This document shows, piece after piece, positions 44,608-52,881 of a stretch of 64,000 bases of DNA (the first letter of the stretch is position 1; every line of letters starts with the position of its first letter). Below the pieces are notes generated by a model. It ran no database searches, was not told the origin of the DNA, and saw nothing but the letters and a program-made list of their open reading frames with translations. Source of the stretch: Streptomyces qinzhouensis (GTDB lineage Bacteria; Actinomycetota; Actinomycetes; Streptomycetales; Streptomycetaceae); contig NZ_CP042266.1 in assembly GCF_007856155.1 (NCBI RefSeq), forward strand, positions 62,001 to 126,000, read 5' to 3'. The position numbers were made by a program, and so were the translations under genes.

Positions 44608-45537
44608 ATGACCACAACGCACCTGCCGGGGACGGGCCGAGGGCCCATCGTCGAAGTCAGTGACCTCCGCAAGGCCTACGGCGGCAGGACCGTCGTCGAC
44701 GGCATCTCCTTCACCGTCGAGGAGGGCGAGATCTTCGGGATTCTCGGCCTGAACGGCGCCGGGAAGACCACCTCGGTCGAGTGCATCGAGGGCCTGCGGG
44801 TCCCCGACTCCGGCCGTATCCGGGTCGCGGGGCTCGACCCGATCGCCGACCATGCCGAGGTCACCAAGGTCCTCGGGGCCCAGCTCCAGGAGAGCGCCCT
44901 GCAGGCCAAGCTCACCGTGCGCGAGGCGCTGCAGCTGTACTCGGCCTTCTATCCGCGCCCGCTCGACTGGCGGCCGCTGGCCGAACGGCTGGGCCTGACC
45001 GCCAAGCTCAGCACCCGCTTCGGCATGCTGTCCGGCGGGCAGAAGCAGCGGCTGTTCATCGCACTGGCCCTGATCGGCTCCCCCCGGGTCGTGGTCCTGG
45101 ACGAGCTGACCACGGGTCTGGACCCGCGGGCCCGCCGCGAGACGTGGTCGCTGATCGAAGACGTCCGCGACAGCGGTGTCACCGTCATCCTCGTCACGCA
45201 CTTCATGGAGGAGGCGCAGCGTCTGTGCGACCGGATCGCTCTGATCAACAAGGGGCGTATCGGGGCGCTGGACACGCCCGAGGGGCTGATCGGCCGTTCG
45301 GCGGGGTCCACGGTCATCTCCTTCACGCCGTCGCAGCCGATCAACCACGAGATCCTGGCCGCGCTGCCCGGGCAGGCGACCGTCGAGAGCAAGGACGGGC
45401 GGGTCACGCTCAGCGGAACGGACGAGACCGTCAACGCGGTGATGTCGCTGCTGGCCCAGAGTCATATCTGGGCGCACCAGCTGCGGGTCACCGACGCCAC
45501 GCTGGACGACGCCTTCCTTGATCTGACGAGGGCCTGA
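44608..45537 (+). CDS. ABC transporter ATPase (DrrA-like)
   Basis: This 309-residue nucleotide-binding protein has Walker A G-L-N-G-A-G-K-T-T near residue 50, signature L-S-G-G-Q-K-Q-R near 145, Walker B V-V-V-L-D-E-L-T near 165 and switch histidine V-T-H-F near 200. The C-terminal 90 residues resemble the regulatory tail of drug-export ATPases of the DrrA group. The ATG at 44608 has no clear ribosome site, so the message may be leaderless or start at an upstream ATG (44572). It is followed after 47 bases by its membrane partner. It likely exports the macrolactam or another product. Confidence 0.93.
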   Translation: MTTTHLPGTGRGPIVEVSDLRKAYGGRTVVDGISFTVEEGEIFGILGLNGAGKTTSVECIEGLRVPDSGRIRVAGLDPIADHAEVTKVLGAQLQESALQAKLTVREALQLYSAFYPRPLDWRPLAERLGLTAKLSTRFGMLSGGQKQRLFIALALIGSPRVVVLDELTTGLDPRARRETWSLIEDVRDSGVTVILVTHFMEEAQRLCDRIALINKGRIGALDTPEGLIGRSAGSTVISFTPSQPINHEILAALPGQATVESKDGRVTLSGTDETVNAVMSLLAQSHIWAHQLRVTDATLDDAFLDLTRA

Positions 45538-45584
45538 CCGGCAGTGCCCCGCCGACCGAACCACCCCCCGACAGGAGCAGCGAC

Positions 45585-46367
45585 ATGACCGCACCGGCAC
45601 CGACCATGGTCCCGACGACCACCGGCGGCCCTTCTGCCCGCGCCGCCGTGCTGCGTGCCGAGATCAGGCTCTACCGGCGTGATCTCTCCAACATCATCTC
45701 CATTGTGTTTCCGCCCGCGCTGTTGCTGGTCCTCGGTCTGGTGCCGATGTTCCGGGAGGTCAACGAGGATCTCGACGGGCTGCGGGTCATCGACCTCTAT
45801 GTGCCGGTGGTCGTGCTGATCTCGCTGATCACGGCGGCTCTGCAGATCTTTCCGCCGATTCTGACCAGCTATCGCGAACTGGGCATTCTGCGGCGTATGT
45901 CGACGACGCCGGTGCGTCCGTCGACGCTGTTGTCCACGCAGATGTGGCTGAACGGTGTGACGGCGCTGGTGTCGGCGCTGCTGTGTCTGGTCGCCGGGCG
46001 GGTCGTCTACGATGTGGCGTTCCCGCGGGAGGTGGGGGGGTACGCGCTGGCGCTGCTGCTCGCCGCCTGGGCCAGTCTGGCGATGGGTGCGCTGGTGGCG
46101 GCGCTGGCCAAGACGGCCAAGCATGCGACGGGTATCGGTACCGCGGTGTATTTTCCGGCGCTGTTCTGCACGGGGCTGTGGATTCCGGTGCGGTCGATGC
46201 CGGACGCGCTGGCGAACATTGTCGAGTTCACTCCGTTCGGGGCGGCGGCCAGTGCCCTGGACCAGGCCGCGGCCGGTGACTGGCCGGGGGTGTCGCATCT
46301 GATCGTGCTCACCGTGTGGGCCGCGGTCACCTCGGCCGCGGCCGTCCGTTTCTTCCGGTGGGAGTAG
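45585..46367 (+). CDS. ABC-2 type membrane permease (DrrB-like)
   Basis: This 260-residue protein has six hydrophobic segments in the ABC-2 layout, preceded by an R-A-E-I-R-L-Y-R-R-D amphipathic N-terminus. The family loop before the fourth segment is present (L-R-R-M-S-T-T-P-V-R-P-S), as is the late F-C-T-G-L-W-I-P-V near residue 200. AGGAGC precedes the ATG. It partners the ATPase just upstream, and the histidine kinase gene starts 7 bases after its stop, so the three are one operon. Confidence 0.93.
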   Translation: MTAPAPTMVPTTTGGPSARAAVLRAEIRLYRRDLSNIISIVFPPALLLVLGLVPMFREVNEDLDGLRVIDLYVPVVVLISLITAALQIFPPILTSYRELGILRRMSTTPVRPSTLLSTQMWLNGVTALVSALLCLVAGRVVYDVAFPREVGGYALALLLAAWASLAMGALVAALAKTAKHATGIGTAVYFPALFCTGLWIPVRSMPDALANIVEFTPFGAAASALDQAAAGDWPGVSHLIVLTVWAAVTSAAAVRFFRWE

Positions 46368-46374
46368 GGGCGGC

Positions 46375-47640
46375 GTGCAGACTGGGGCCATGACGACGGC
46401 GGACACCGATCTCGACCGGCACTGGGCGACGTTCCTGAGGTGGCATCCGTACTGGCTGCTCGCCACCGGCACGCTGTTGTCGGTGGCGAGGCCGGAGCTG
46501 ACGCCGACCTCGGGTGAGCGGATCGCCACGGTCACGCTGATCGTCGCGGCTCTCGTGCTGCAGTTGTGGTGGGGAAGGGCCCGTCGGGTGCGGACGGGCC
46601 CCGACTCCGCCTCGGCGCTGTATTTCGCGCTGCGCTGGGCGATCAGTGTGGTGCTGACCTGGCTGAATCCGTTTTTCGCGTTCTATGCGGCAACGGGCTA
46701 CATCGACAACAACGATCTGATCTCCGGCCGGCGGTGGCGCAGGGCCGGGGCTTTCGCGTCGTCCCTTCCGCTGGCGGCGGCCCAGGCCGGCGGGGTGCCT
46801 TTCCCGCGGGCCGAGCAGTGGGCCCTGTTCGCGGGGCTGCTGCTGGTCAACAATGCGCTGCTGACGCTGATCGGCTATTTCGTCCAGCACGAGGAGGAGC
46901 GGTCCGCGGCCAGGGCGGCCACCATTGCCGAGCTGGAGCGGACCAATACCGCCCTGCAGCGGGCGCTCGACGAGAACGCGGCCCTTCAGGCGCAGCTTCT
47001 GCTGCAGGCGCGGGAGGCGGGGATCGTGGAGGAACGCAGGCGGCTGGCGGCGGAGATCCACGACACCATCGCCCAGGGCCTGGCGGGCATCATCACCCAG
47101 CTGCAGGTGGTGTTGAGTACGTCCGATCCGGTGGCGGCGCGCGAGCGGGTGGGCCGGGCCGCGGATCTGGCCCGGCACAGTCTGGGCGAGGCGCGTCGCT
47201 CGGTGCAGAATCTGGCTCCGGTGGGGCTGGCCCATGACACGCTCCCCCAGGCGTTGCGGGTGTCGGTCGCCCGGTGGTCCGAACAGACCAGGATCCGGGC
47301 CGAGTTCACGCTGGCGGGTGAGGCGCTGGAGCTGCACGGTGAGCTGTCCGCCACGCTGTTGCGTATCACCCAGGAGGCGCTGGCGAACGCGGCCAAGCAT
47401 GCGGGGGCTTCCCGGGTCGGGGTCACCCTGAGCTATATGGACAGTGAAGTCACGCTGGATGTGCGGGACAACGGCCGGGGTTTCGATCCGCGGCGGCCGG
47501 CGAAGCGCACGGGGACGGGTGGTTTCGGTCTGGAGGGGATGCGGTCCCGTGCGGAGCGGGTCGCCGGTTTCCTCACGGTCGAGTCCGAGCCCGGGTACGG
47601 TACGGCGGTCTCGGCCCGGCTGCCCCTGGTCCGCCCCTAA
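46375..47640 (+). CDS. NarL/DesK-type sensor histidine kinase (orphan)
   Basis: This 421-residue protein has an N-terminal region with about five to six membrane segments (residues 20-175) and a short coiled coil. The HisKA_3 phosphoacceptor is R-R-L-A-A-E-I-H-D-T-I-A-Q-G near residue 225. The ATPase part has N-A-A-K-H-A near 340 and D-N-G-R-G-F near 365. The GTG at 46375 follows GGAGTAGGGG; an ATG five codons later is the alternative. In similar exporter operons a NarL-type response regulator follows the kinase, but here the next gene is a convergent PPTase, so the partner must be elsewhere. It may sense envelope stress or the exported product. Confidence 0.9.
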   Translation: MQTGAMTTADTDLDRHWATFLRWHPYWLLATGTLLSVARPELTPTSGERIATVTLIVAALVLQLWWGRARRVRTGPDSASALYFALRWAISVVLTWLNPFFAFYAATGYIDNNDLISGRRWRRAGAFASSLPLAAAQAGGVPFPRAEQWALFAGLLLVNNALLTLIGYFVQHEEERSAARAATIAELERTNTALQRALDENAALQAQLLLQAREAGIVEERRRLAAEIHDTIAQGLAGIITQLQVVLSTSDPVAARERVGRAADLARHSLGEARRSVQNLAPVGLAHDTLPQALRVSVARWSEQTRIRAEFTLAGEALELHGELSATLLRITQEALANAAKHAGASRVGVTLSYMDSEVTLDVRDNGRGFDPRRPAKRTGTGGFGLEGMRSRAERVAGFLTVESEPGYGTAVSARLPLVRP

Positions 47641-47689
47641 CCCCCGTGCGGTGCGGTGTCGGGCCGGGGGTGTGGTGGGTGGTCCGGGG

Positions 47690-48364
47690 TCAGCGGGGGC
47701 CGTCCGGCCCGGGTCGGGCCAGGCATACCGCCATGCGGAAGCCGGGTGGCGGGGGTGGTGCCCAGCAGTCCCACCGGCCGGGGTCGCGGACGGTGGCGGT
47801 CGGCTGGAGCACGATGCCCCGGCGGTGGTCGGGGCGGAAGGCGATCTGGTCGAACGGCAGCCGCAGACCGAGTCCCACGGCCTTGGCGTAGGCCTCTTTC
47901 AGGGTCCACAGCTGGATCACGGCGTCTCGTTGTTCCCGGCCGGTGAGCGTGTCCACGCGGGTGCGTTCCGCCGGTGCGAGGCATTTCCCGGCCAGGCGTG
48001 CGACGCGTTGCGGGCTGCTCAGGGCTTCGCAGGTCTGGATGTCGACGCCGACCGGCCGGCCGTGGGCGAGGCCGATCAGGCACAGGCCGCCGGAGTGCGA
48101 CAGGCTGAACTGCACGTCCGATCCGAAGCGGGGGTGGATCGCGGGTTTGCCGTGGGGTGTTGCGACGAATTCCCAGTCCTGTGGTGCGACGGGGGCGAGC
48201 CGGGAGAGCCCGGTGCGCAGCAGCCAGCGGGTGTACTGGAACTGGTGGCGGTCCGTATCGAGGCGGAAGGCGTCGGCCCTTCGGTGTTCGGCGGGTGACA
48301 TGACGGTCCGCCAGGTGTCCTCGGCGGGTGTGCCGGTGCCGTCTGCCGGGTGGGCCCGGCCCAT
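47690..48364 (-). CDS. Sfp-type 4'-phosphopantetheinyl transferase
   Basis: Transfers phosphopantetheine from CoA to carrier-protein serines. The protein of about 224 residues has the two key motifs G-V-D-I-Q near residue 125 and L-W-T-L-K-E-A-Y-A-K-A near 175, plus the H-G-K-P and F-S-L-S-H-S-G-G stretches of Sfp-type enzymes. The start is uncertain: I use the ATG at 48364, but the first beta strand (G-L-I-T-L) seems to extend upstream and a GTG at about 48449 is possible; the ATG at 48301 would be too short. It could activate the PKS, the two discrete carriers and the loading ACP. Confidence 0.92.
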   Translation of the reverse strand: MGRAHPADGTGTPAEDTWRTVMSPAEHRRADAFRLDTDRHQFQYTRWLLRTGLSRLAPVAPQDWEFVATPHGKPAIHPRFGSDVQFSLSHSGGLCLIGLAHGRPVGVDIQTCEALSSPQRVARLAGKCLAPAERTRVDTLTGREQRDAVIQLWTLKEAYAKAVGLGLRLPFDQIAFRPDHRRGIVLQPTATVRDPGRWDCWAPPPPPGFRMAVCLARPGPDGPR

Positions 48365-48465
48365 CAGGGTGATCAGTCCGGGGATGCGGGGAGCGGGGAG
48401 CCGGTGTCCGTGGTGGGGAGCCTGCGGTGTTCGGGGCGGCGGGTCCACGGTCGGGCGGGCCCGGG

Positions 48466-49023
48466 TCAGACGGTGAGGGAGGTGGGGGCGGCGGGCCGTG
48501 CCGAGGCGTCGGTGTTCCCGTCGTCGTCGCGGTGGGCGCCGTACACGACCAGGGCCCACAGCAGGCAGGCGAAGGCGGCGGTGTGCAGGAGGGCGCGGAC
48601 GATGTTCCAGGCCACCCACTTGCTTTCGAAGTCGGCGCGGACGGCGTCGAGGTGGGTGGCCCGGTCGGGGTCGCCGACGTCGTCGAGCTGGATGTTCAGG
48701 GGGACGTGGACGCTGCCGGTGACGACGAGGGCGGCCAGGTAGAGGGCGAGTGCGGCGATCAGCCAGGGCAGTACGGGCCGGCCCTGTCCCCGCCAGGCCA
48801 GGAAGACGGCGAGGCCGAGGAGGGGGAGGGAGCCCACGAAGGGGAGGAGGAAGAAGGGGTTGAGGATGGCGATGTTGATGCCCTGCATGGTTTCGACGAG
48901 GGTGCGGTCGGAGGAGCGGGCCAGGCCGGGCATGACCGCGTAGGCGACGGCGGCGAACAGCCCGGCCATCAGTCCGGTGGAGAGGGTGGCGGCGAGCAGC
49001 ATGCCGGTCTGCAGGTTTCTCAT
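48466..49023 (-). CDS. DUF1772 (anthrone-oxygenase family) membrane protein
   Basis: This 185-residue protein has four hydrophobic segments (residues 5-30, 55-80, 84-105, 145-165). It shows the DUF1772 pattern: Y-A-V-M-P-G-L after the first segment, N-P-F-F-L-L-P-F in the second, and V-P-L-N followed by D-P-D-R-A in the loop between the third and fourth. AAAGGAACG precedes the ATG. The family includes cofactor-free anthrone oxygenases, but many members are uncharacterised membrane proteins. An oxidative tailoring role is possible; I have no substrate to propose. Confidence 0.82.
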   Translation of the reverse strand: MRNLQTGMLLAATLSTGLMAGLFAAVAYAVMPGLARSSDRTLVETMQGINIAILNPFFLLPFVGSLPLLGLAVFLAWRGQGRPVLPWLIAALALYLAALVVTGSVHVPLNIQLDDVGDPDRATHLDAVRADFESKWVAWNIVRALLHTAAFACLLWALVVYGAHRDDDGNTDASARPAAPTSLTV

Positions 49024-49209
49024 GCTGCGTTCCTTTCGTGCCGGACGACGGGGGCGGCGGGGGCTGCGGTGTCGTGGGCGTAGGTGGTGGGCGGGGGCGG
49101 CCGGACGGGCCGGCCGCCCTTCGAGGATGACAGCGGGGGCGGGGATGTGTACGGGATATGTGCGGAAAGCCTGGGGGTCGTGATGTTCGCCGGGGTACGG
49201 CGGGGGTGG

Positions 49210-49707
49210 TCACGCCGCCGGGCCGGTCCCGGTGCCGGTTGAGGTGTCGGTGCCGGTTGAGGTGTCGGGGCCGGTTGAGGTGTCGGGGCCGAGGAGGGCG
49301 GGATTTTTGGCCAGTTGGCGCAGGGTGGTGCGGGGGTCGGGAAGGAGGCGGCGGGTGGTCAGGTCGAGGAGTCCGATGGTGCCTTCGACCCGGGCGACGG
49401 GGAGCCCGCCGGGGGTGAGGAAGGGCTGGGTGAGTTCGATGAGTTTGCCCCGCCCCCCGCTGATGGCGCAGCCCACGTCGACCTCGTCACCGGCGCGTAG
49501 TTCGCGCTGGAAGCGGATGCCGGCTTTCAGGAGGACCGGGCCGATTCCGGCCTCGCCCAGGACGTCGGGGGTGAGGCCGGCGGCTTGCAGGAACTGCCAG
49601 CGGGCGTGTTCGGCGTATTGCAGGTAGACGGCTTGGTTGAGGTGGCCCTGTCGGTCGACTTCGTAGGCCCGGGTGCGGATGCGGACGCTGAAGGGTGAGG
49701 TCTCCAT
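49210..49707 (-). CDS. Hotdog-fold acyl-CoA/acyl-carrier thioesterase (4HBT family)
   Basis: This 165-residue protein carries the 4-hydroxybenzoyl-CoA thioesterase signature Y-E-V-D-R-Q-G-H-L-N-Q-A-V-Y near residue 15, followed by Q-Y-A-E-H-A-R-W. About 140 residues make one hotdog unit. The tail is three near-identical six-residue repeats (D-T-S-T-G-x) encoded by an 18-bp tandem repeat. It starts 17 bases after the stop of the SnoaL-like gene. Such discrete thioesterases release aromatic or polyketide acyl groups from carriers, so it could act on the carrier-bound intermediates of the operon at 53.8-60.7 kb or edit the PKS. Confidence 0.85.
   Translation of the reverse strand: METSPFSVRIRTRAYEVDRQGHLNQAVYLQYAEHARWQFLQAAGLTPDVLGEAGIGPVLLKAGIRFQRELRAGDEVDVGCAISGGRGKLIELTQPFLTPGGLPVARVEGTIGLLDLTTRRLLPDPRTTLRQLAKNPALLGPDTSTGPDTSTGTDTSTGTGTGPAA
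49231..49284. repeat. 18-bp tandem repeat, three copies, in the thioesterase 3' end
   Basis: GGTGCCGGTTGAGGTGTC occurs at 49231 and 49249, and with one changed base at 49267. It keeps the reading frame and encodes the D-T-S-T-G-x repeats at the thioesterase C-terminus. It is a minisatellite prone to length change. Confidence 0.8.
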
Positions 49708-49724
49708 GCCGGCGGCCCGGGTCT

Positions 49725-50099
49725 TCAGGCCCCGACCGGATCGTCGAAGACGATCCGCCAGGTGCCGTCCGGCTGTCTGCGGGAGACGACGGTGCCCTTG
49801 CCTTTCAGGTCGATCGGCTTGCCGGTTTCGTCGGTTCCCTTGAGGTGCCAGTCGGCGTGGGTCATGGCGAGGTCGCCGGAGCGCAGGGCGCTGGTCATGG
49901 TGATGGCGGCGGTCGTGATGGCGGCGAACATGGGCTTGAGGGCCTCGGCGACGGCCGCCAGGCCCTTCTCCTGGGCGCCGTCGGGGGGTGTGACGAGGAT
50001 GCCGTCCGGTTCGTACAGGTCGAGCATGGCCTGGGGGTCGTTGGTGTTGAAGGCCTCGGCGATGAGGCCGGGGATGTCCTGCGGGCGCTGGGCCGGCAT
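49725..50099 (-). CDS. SnoaL-like / SgcJ-type NTF2-fold protein
   Basis: This 124-residue protein is of the SnoaL/DUF4440 type: A-E-A-F-N-T-N-D-P-Q-A-M-L-D-L-Y near residue 15, D-G-I-L-V-T-P-P near 32, and a closing D-G-T-W-R-I-V-F-D-D-P near 115. This pattern is that of ketosteroid-isomerase-like proteins with a W-R-I/W-K-I end. GGAAGGAGAG precedes the ATG. It lies between the flavoprotein and thioesterase genes on the same strand and is probably co-transcribed with them. The catalytic role is unknown. Confidence 0.78.
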   Translation of the reverse strand: MPAQRPQDIPGLIAEAFNTNDPQAMLDLYEPDGILVTPPDGAQEKGLAAVAEALKPMFAAITTAAITMTSALRSGDLAMTHADWHLKGTDETGKPIDLKGKGTVVSRRQPDGTWRIVFDDPVGA

Positions 50100-50150
50100 G
50101 GCGGGTCTCTCCTTCCTGCAAAAAAAGGGGGGCGGGGGTACGGGTGCGGG

Positions 50151-51644
50151 TCAGCCGAAGATGCCCTGGCCCGGGGTGAGGATCGCGGCGGGGTCGTACC
50201 AGCGCTTGAGGGCGCTGAGGGTGATCCAGCGTGCCCCGTAGTGGGTCCGCCAGTCGGCGCGGGTCATCGAGGGCACCGCGCCGACGAGGTAGCGCTTGGC
50301 TCCGAGGGCGACGGCCCGGTCGTAGAAGCGGCGGTTCTGTGCCAGCAGGCCGGGGACGTCGGGGTGGTTGGGGGCGGGGATGCGGATGAGGCTGACTTCG
50401 AAGAACTCGTTCGTCCGGGACTGGGGCAGGACGAAGTTGGGCCGGGTGAGGGAGCGGGTGTCCATCGGGGAGATCCGGACCGGGCCGGGGCCCATCTGGG
50501 TGGGGGTGAGTTCGCCGAGGACGGTGTCGAGGTAGGCCGGGGTCTGTTCGGTGCCGACGAACATCATGAGCCAGGGCTTCTTGCTGCCCCAGAACCCGGC
50601 GGCCTTCAAAGCCGCCCAGTTGGGGTCGAAGCGCAGCAGCCAGTCGCGGAAGGGGAGGTCGGCGGCGGGGCCGGCGGTCGCCTGGGGGGAGAGTACGGCC
50701 TGCAGGGCGGCGACGTCGGGTCCGGCGGGTGCCGAGTAGAAGATGCCGAGGGCCAGCCGGTAGGTCCAGCCGCCGCCGGGCTTGGGCTCGGCGTAGCCGT
50801 TCTGGTCGCTGACGACACCGGCCCGCATGACGGCCAGGGAGTCGCGCAGGAAGGCCGCCCGGTCGGTGTAGGTGTATTCCAGGGAGCGGGTGGTGGTGTG
50901 GGCCGGGATCAGTTTGACGCCGGCGCGCACGATGACGGCGTACTGTCCGGCGCCGATGAGGACGGCTTCGAACAGTGCGCGGTGGCTGGTGCGGGAGCAG
51001 GTGATCTTCTCGCCGGTGCCGGTGACGACCTGGAGCCATTCGACGTTGTCGGCCTGGGAGCCGTGGCGCTGGCTGGTGCCGCCGAGGCCGCCGACGCTGA
51101 GGGTGCCGCCGATCGACAGATGGGCGAAGTCGTTGTAGACGGGCAGGGTCTGGCCGGTTTCGAGGGCTCGCAGGGCCAGTGCCGACCAGGTGACGCCGGC
51201 GTCGACGTCGGCGATGCCGGCCGTGATGCTGTGGATGGTGCCGAGCGGTTTGGGGTCGATGGCTATGCCGCCCTCGACCAGGGCCTGTCCGTAGTGCGAG
51301 TGGGACTCGCGGTCGTCGGCGCCGGTTCCGCTCTGGCCGTTGACGGCCACGGGGATGGCGTTGTTGCGGGCGTAGCGGAGGACTTTCTGGATGTCGTTGA
51401 CCGACCCGGGGGTCAGGACGGCCCGGGGCCGGCGGGTGAAGAGGTGGCCGAAGTCCTCGGTGAACGCCGACGGGTCGGCGGGGAGGAGGAGGGTGCCGTC
51501 GAGGGCGGGGACCTGGCGGATGCCGGGTGTCGAACCGGGGGCGGTGGCCCACGCTCGGGCGTGGGGATCCCATCCCAGGACCGCCGTACCCGCTCCGACA
51601 GCCAGCCCGGACAGGATCTTCCGGCGTGTGGGCTCGGTATGCAT
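50151..51644 (-). CDS. Tat-exported FAD oxidase, cytokinin-dehydrogenase-like (PCMH fold)
   Basis: This 497-residue protein has a twin-arginine signal (P-T-R-R-K-I-L-S-G-L-A-V-G) at residues 4-16 and then a PCMH-type FAD domain. H-S-H-Y-G-Q near residue 115 corresponds to the H-S-x-x-G-Q of cytokinin dehydrogenases, where the histidine carries covalent FAD. S-I-G-G-T-L-S-V-G-G-L-G-G and H-G-S-Q-A-D-N-V also fit that family. The end I-L-T-P-G-Q-G-I-F matches the family C-terminus. The ATG at 51644 is chosen because the Tat motif follows at once. It probably oxidises an amine or alcohol outside the cytoplasm, perhaps finishing a product. The substrate cannot be deduced. Confidence 0.85.
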   Translation of the reverse strand: MHTEPTRRKILSGLAVGAGTAVLGWDPHARAWATAPGSTPGIRQVPALDGTLLLPADPSAFTEDFGHLFTRRPRAVLTPGSVNDIQKVLRYARNNAIPVAVNGQSGTGADDRESHSHYGQALVEGGIAIDPKPLGTIHSITAGIADVDAGVTWSALALRALETGQTLPVYNDFAHLSIGGTLSVGGLGGTSQRHGSQADNVEWLQVVTGTGEKITCSRTSHRALFEAVLIGAGQYAVIVRAGVKLIPAHTTTRSLEYTYTDRAAFLRDSLAVMRAGVVSDQNGYAEPKPGGGWTYRLALGIFYSAPAGPDVAALQAVLSPQATAGPAADLPFRDWLLRFDPNWAALKAAGFWGSKKPWLMMFVGTEQTPAYLDTVLGELTPTQMGPGPVRISPMDTRSLTRPNFVLPQSRTNEFFEVSLIRIPAPNHPDVPGLLAQNRRFYDRAVALGAKRYLVGAVPSMTRADWRTHYGARWITLSALKRWYDPAAILTPGQGIFG

Positions 51645-51857
51645 GTGCCTTTGGTACGCCCGCGGGTGCAAGAAAAGCGCAAACCCGCCCCGCCCCGGGG
51701 GCCCCGGGGGCGGGCAGGTGCCATGACCCCCGGGGCGGGGGTGGTGGGGTGGTGGGGTGGTGGGGTGCCGCCGCCCCCGGGCCGCGGACTGTGCCCCGGG
51801 GGCGGCGGTGTTCCCTTGGTACCGGCCGACCGGCCGACTCGGCGGGGGTGGGGGTGT

Positions 51858-52799
51858 TCAGTGTGTCAGGGCGCCGGTGCGGTGCTCCTGGGGGCTGATG
51901 CCGTAGACCCGTTTGAAGGCCGAGCTGAGGGCGAATCCGCTGCCGTAGCCGACTTGGCGGGCGACGGTGTTCAAGGTGGCGTCGGACTGGCGCAGCAGGT
52001 CCGCGGCCAGGGCCAGGCGCCATTCGGTCAGGTAGGTCATCGCCGGTGTGCCGACCGCGCTGCGGAAGCTGCCGGCGAGGGTGGCCCGGGATACGCCGAT
52101 CTCGGCGGCGACCCGTTCCAGGGTCCAGTCGTTCGCCGGGTCTTCGTGGAACAGGCGCAGGGCCTCGCCCGCCACCGGGTGGGTCTGGGCCCGGTACCAG
52201 GCGGGGGCTTCGGTGTCGGGCCGGTCGAACCATTCCCGCAGGACCGAGATGAGGAGCAGGTCGAGGAGGCGGTCCAGGACGACGCCCTGGGCGGGGCCCT
52301 GTTTGGTGATCTCACCGGCGAGTACCGGGATGAGGGTGGAGTCCCAGGTGTCGTCGGAGACGACCAGCAGCGGGGGCAGTACGTCGAGCAGGCGCTGGCC
52401 GACGGCGCCGACCTCCTCGTACACGCCGAGGAGCATCTGTACCGGCCCGTCGGGGTTGCTGCCCCAGGTGCGTACGCCCAGGGCCATCCGTTCGCGCAGT
52501 TCGACGCCTTCGGGGGTGAGGCACTGCTGGCCGGGGTGGACGATGACCTGCGGCGGGGTCGCGGGCTGGTCGCTCATGACGTAGGGGTCGGGGCCGCGGA
52601 CGATGGCGACGTCGCCGGGGTGGAGCCGTACCGGGTCGCCGTGGTCGGGTTCGACGTAGGCGTCGCCGCTGAGCATGACGGCGAGGCATAGGGGTGATCC
52701 GTCCTGGACCCGGATGGACCAGGGGGGATCGAGCACGATACGGAGGAGGAAAGCGCCGCTGGCCCGCGGCCCCTCGAGTAATCCTGCGAGTGCGTCCAT
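51858..52799 (-). CDS. AraC-family transcriptional regulator with cupin-like sensor, TTA-containing
   Basis: This 313-residue protein has an N-terminal cupin-type half of the AraC-binding kind (residues 15-190, with L-H-P-G-D-V-A-I-V). The C-terminal AraC domain has two helix-turn-helices: L-E-R-V-A-A-E-I-G-V-S-R-A-T-L near 225, and V-A-R-Q-V-G-Y-G-S-G-F-A near 275. Codon 7 is TTA (52781-52779), so it needs the bldA tRNA. It diverges from an NmrA-like gene across 82 bases, which should hold the operator. AraC proteins of this layout often control the divergent oxidoreductase; control of the downstream minus-strand flavoprotein is also possible. Confidence 0.92.
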   Translation of the reverse strand: MDALAGLLEGPRASGAFLLRIVLDPPWSIRVQDGSPLCLAVMLSGDAYVEPDHGDPVRLHPGDVAIVRGPDPYVMSDQPATPPQVIVHPGQQCLTPEGVELRERMALGVRTWGSNPDGPVQMLLGVYEEVGAVGQRLLDVLPPLLVVSDDTWDSTLIPVLAGEITKQGPAQGVVLDRLLDLLLISVLREWFDRPDTEAPAWYRAQTHPVAGEALRLFHEDPANDWTLERVAAEIGVSRATLAGSFRSAVGTPAMTYLTEWRLALAADLLRQSDATLNTVARQVGYGSGFALSSAFKRVYGISPQEHRTGALTH

Positions 52800-52881
52800 C
52801 CACCAAAGCTTAGACGACGGGACATGCATCCCGGCATCTCGACCATGGACCGTCCAGATCCGTTCCCTTCAGACTGCTGGC

